From assembly GCA_041915365.1 (NCBI GenBank), contig JAYSBP010000010.1:27039-91038 (forward strand): a stretch of DNA of 64,000 bases, given 5' to 3'. A program made the translations under genes and the position numbers. The notes beneath the pieces were generated by a model. It was not told the DNA's origin, ran no database searches, and saw only the letters and a list, made by a program, of their open reading frames with translations. This document shows positions 62,260-64,000 of the stretch, in pieces; within the stretch, counting starts at the first letter, position 1; each line of letters opens with the position of its first letter. The DNA is from UBA6016 sp041915365. Lineage in GTDB: Bacteria; Campylobacterota; Campylobacteria; Campylobacterales; UBA6016.

Positions 62260-63012
62260 CTATCGTCTTACGCTTTTTAGCCTTACATACACCGTTTTAG
62301 CCTGAGAGTTTTTGTGGTCTCGCTCTTCAAATTCAAACATAGCAGTAGCCTTCATAAGGTCGCTTAGTTTGCGGTATCCGTAGTTTCTAGGGTCAAAATC
62401 AGGAGAGTATTTATTGATTTCACTTCCTACGGCCCCTAGGTTTGCCCAGCCGTTGTCATCGCCGGAGTCCTCGACCGCTACAGACAGTAGCGTGCGGAGT
62501 TTGTCGTCTTTTAGACTCTCTTTCATCGGTTTTTCGGCTACGCTTATATCTTCTTCAGAAGCCCCTGACTTGAGGATTTCCGTGTATACGAACTTATCGC
62601 ACGCCGCGACAAAGGCTTTTGGGGTCTGACGCCTACCAAAGCCATATACGGTAAGCCCAGCTTCTCTAATTCTAGCCGCCAACCTAGTAAAATCGCTATC
62701 GGAAGAGACTAGACAAAACCCGTCAAATCTTCCTGTGTAGAGAAGATCCATCGCATCGATAATCATAGCGCTGTCGGTGGCATTTTTGCCGCTTGTGTAG
62801 CGAAACTGCTGCATAGGCTGTATGGAGTGGGTCAAAAGCGTATCTTTCCATCCGCCAAGTTGCGGTCCTGTCCAATCGCCGTATATCCTCTTGACGCTCG
62901 CTACGCCGTATTTTGCTATCTCGGCCAGTAAAAACGGCGTCAAAGACGCTTGTGCATTCTCCGCATCTATTAATACCGCTAGTTTTTGTCCGCCTACCGC
63001 TTTTTGACTCAT
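62260..63012 (-). CDS. NYN-domain RNase-like protein with C-terminal LOTUS-like domain
   Basis: The 250-residue protein has a NYN (PIN-fold) domain (about 8-155) with the acidic residues D16 (VLIDAEN), D80 and D86 (NATDSAMIIDAMDL) and D105/D107 (SSDSDF), the four-acid active site of these RNases. A C-terminal domain (about 170-240; WANLGAVGSEINKYSPDFDPRNYGYRKLSDLM split here) resembles OST-HTH/LOTUS, which binds RNA. The combination is known in bacteria as an RNA-processing module of uncertain target. Cytoplasmic. Confidence 0.88.
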   Translation of the reverse strand: MSQKAVGGQKLAVLIDAENAQASLTPFLLAEIAKYGVASVKRIYGDWTGPQLGGWKDTLLTHSIQPMQQFRYTSGKNATDSAMIIDAMDLLYTGRFDGFCLVSSDSDFTRLAARIREAGLTVYGFGRRQTPKAFVAACDKFVYTEILKSGASEEDISVAEKPMKESLKDDKLRTLLSVAVEDSGDDNGWANLGAVGSEINKYSPDFDPRNYGYRKLSDLMKATAMFEFEERDHKNSQAKTVYVRLKSVRR

Positions 63013-63034
63013 TTATCGCCTTTTATAAAAAAGT

Positions 63035-63769
63035 TCATTTTCTCAAATTCCCCCTTATATCTCCAAAAAGTATTACGTTTTTTAGCGTTGCCCGTTCACA
63101 GTCATTACTTGAGTTAAAGGCTATCCAAAGCTCCCCTCTCTCCGATGAAAAGATAGGCTGATTGATAAATACCGTCACGTAGCTAGTTGCATTCACGCCC
63201 TTGAAAGTATCTTTTATTTCGCCCAGCTTCGCCCCTTGTGGCACGATGAGGTCAACCCTGCCGTCTTTCGGATTTGCGCCTACCGCATAGTACACTTTTT
63301 GCGCCCCCTGTTTCATTGAGCGAAAATCATCGGAAATATTAAAATACAGTGTCAAAATATCATTGTTTGCATAATATTTATTGGCCTCACTACTTTTGTC
63401 CGTTAGCGCCCCATCTTCATATTTTTCTTTTATTTTTTGCACTGTTTTTGCGGTGTGATTAAAGATATACGTCGTCCTCTCCGCTTTGTCCGACCAGCGT
63501 TTGAACTGCACAAATTTCGTAGGCAAATACCCGTCGCTAGTTACCACTCCATAGCTCTCATACGCTTCCTCCCTGCTACGGCTCAAAAACTTTGCAAGCC
63601 CTTTTGTCTTTGCCTCTATCTTGATGTGGTAGTTTTTGCCATCACTCACGAGAGCGGCTTTGGCATCCCCTAGCTCCTTGAACCATCCGTATTCGACATC
63701 ATAGTCTGCAACTTTTGTAAATCCAAAAACATACGCCACAAAAAATAGGCTAAGAACAAAGATTCGCAT
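63035..63769 (-). CDS. Exported DUF3108-family protein
   Basis: A short signal peptide (about 1-16) leads to a beta-rich domain over 225 residues: DYDVEYGWFKELGDA, YHIKIEAKTKGLAKF and SYGVVTSDGYLPTKF are the DUF3108 strand pattern. Similar proteins in Campylobacterota are conserved and lack a known role; a lipid-binding barrel has been proposed for the fold. It is upstream of the NYN gene in transcription order, with 22 bases between them. Confidence 0.85.
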   Translation of the reverse strand: MRIFVLSLFFVAYVFGFTKVADYDVEYGWFKELGDAKAALVSDGKNYHIKIEAKTKGLAKFLSRSREEAYESYGVVTSDGYLPTKFVQFKRWSDKAERTTYIFNHTAKTVQKIKEKYEDGALTDKSSEANKYYANNDILTLYFNISDDFRSMKQGAQKVYYAVGANPKDGRVDLIVPQGAKLGEIKDTFKGVNATSYVTVFINQPIFSSERGELWIAFNSSNDCERATLKNVILFGDIRGNLRK

Positions 63770-63939
63770 ATCGCCCTCCGTTATTTTTTGTATAATCTAA
63801 TCAAAAAATATATGAATAAAGTGTGGAAAAATGGGAGCGCAAATACAGGCAATACAAACAGGCGGACTAATCATTTAAACCGCCACCACTTGTCAAGACA
63901 CTTTTTTCAGAATTTATCTTCATATTCAAATCTGCCACA

Positions 63940-64000
63940 TTACGCAACATTTTTAACCTCTTTTCTCATCCCCTCAAGATAAACATTCATAGGCTTTTTA
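63940..64000 (-). CDS. Last codons of a gene entering from the right
   Basis: A minus-strand frame is open from the right edge to TAA at 63942-63940 and reads KKPMNVYLEGMRKEVKNVA. Only 19 codons are visible, so neither the family nor whether it is real can be judged. The 170 bases between it and the DUF3108 gene hold short inverted elements but no other frame. Confidence 0.3.
   Translation of the reverse strand, partial: KKPMNVYLEGMRKEVKNVA

Noticed and set aside
63788..63982. 64-codon plus-strand frame at the right end
   Set aside because: No ribosome site, polar low-complexity composition, and it overlaps the end of a minus-strand frame.

Overview
The window reads as a chromosomal segment of a free-living or host-associated member of the Campylobacterota (epsilonproteobacteria). 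This rests on LPP20-family lipoproteins, an Rrf2-cysK-metY sulfur cluster, a separate glycyl-tRNA synthetase beta subunit, the particular IAHQWRQPLN type of histidine kinase, heavy use of ATA isoleucine codons and a moderately A/T-rich composition. I cannot name genus or species from the sequence alone. No tRNA or rRNA gene, no insertion sequence and no CRISPR array was seen.

Layout. 1-4056: a type IIG-like restriction-modification gene running off the left edge, and a small toxin-antitoxin pair whose MazF/PemK toxin is broken by a one-base frameshift. 4097-8348 (minus strand): metY, cysK and an Rrf2 regulator with a consensus promoter, then an HtrA-type periplasmic protease. 8481-27002 (plus strand): a run of 17 closely packed genes, nearly all exported or membrane-bound: a transglutaminase-like protein, several lipoproteins, five or six LPP20-like proteins, a FecR-domain protein, a CHASE2 adenylate cyclase, an MCE/Mla-type lipid transporter with a degenerate ATPase, three exported caspase-like proteins, and an LPP20-DUF4384 protein. 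This is the most unusual locus in the window and my main candidate for an undescribed system.

27027-51290 is mostly ordinary chromosome: an outer-membrane beta-barrel protein, a ketosynthase-like pseudoenzyme, an MnmC-like FAD enzyme, glyS, a chemoreceptor, a cyclophilin, a DJ-1 protein, a flavodiiron protein, an SPFH protein, CvfB, an EAL phosphodiesterase, a TehA/SLAC1 transporter operon, two multi-gene signalling modules (receiver-kinase/YfiR-like/kinase/lipoprotein, and CheY/CheX-like/kinase), an NhaC antiporter and an L,D-transpeptidase. 51291-55910 is a more A/T-rich defence patch: a duplicated gene remnant, a HEPN-MNT pair and a three-gene ABC-3C system with a nuclease-like effector. 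56179-59299 is a copper-uptake operon (OprC/NosA-like receptor, TauE/SafE-family membrane protein, HMA protein). The right end has a chemoreceptor, an NlpC/P60 hydrolase, a NYN-domain protein, a DUF3108 protein and the last codons of a further gene.

In the large cluster the order suggests a signal chain in the envelope: LPP20/FecR proteins and the CHASE2 ectodomain would sense periplasmic state, the cyclase would report it inward as cAMP, and the MCE transporter and caspase-like proteases would act in the periplasm. That chain is inference from gene order and domain content; the domains themselves are visible.
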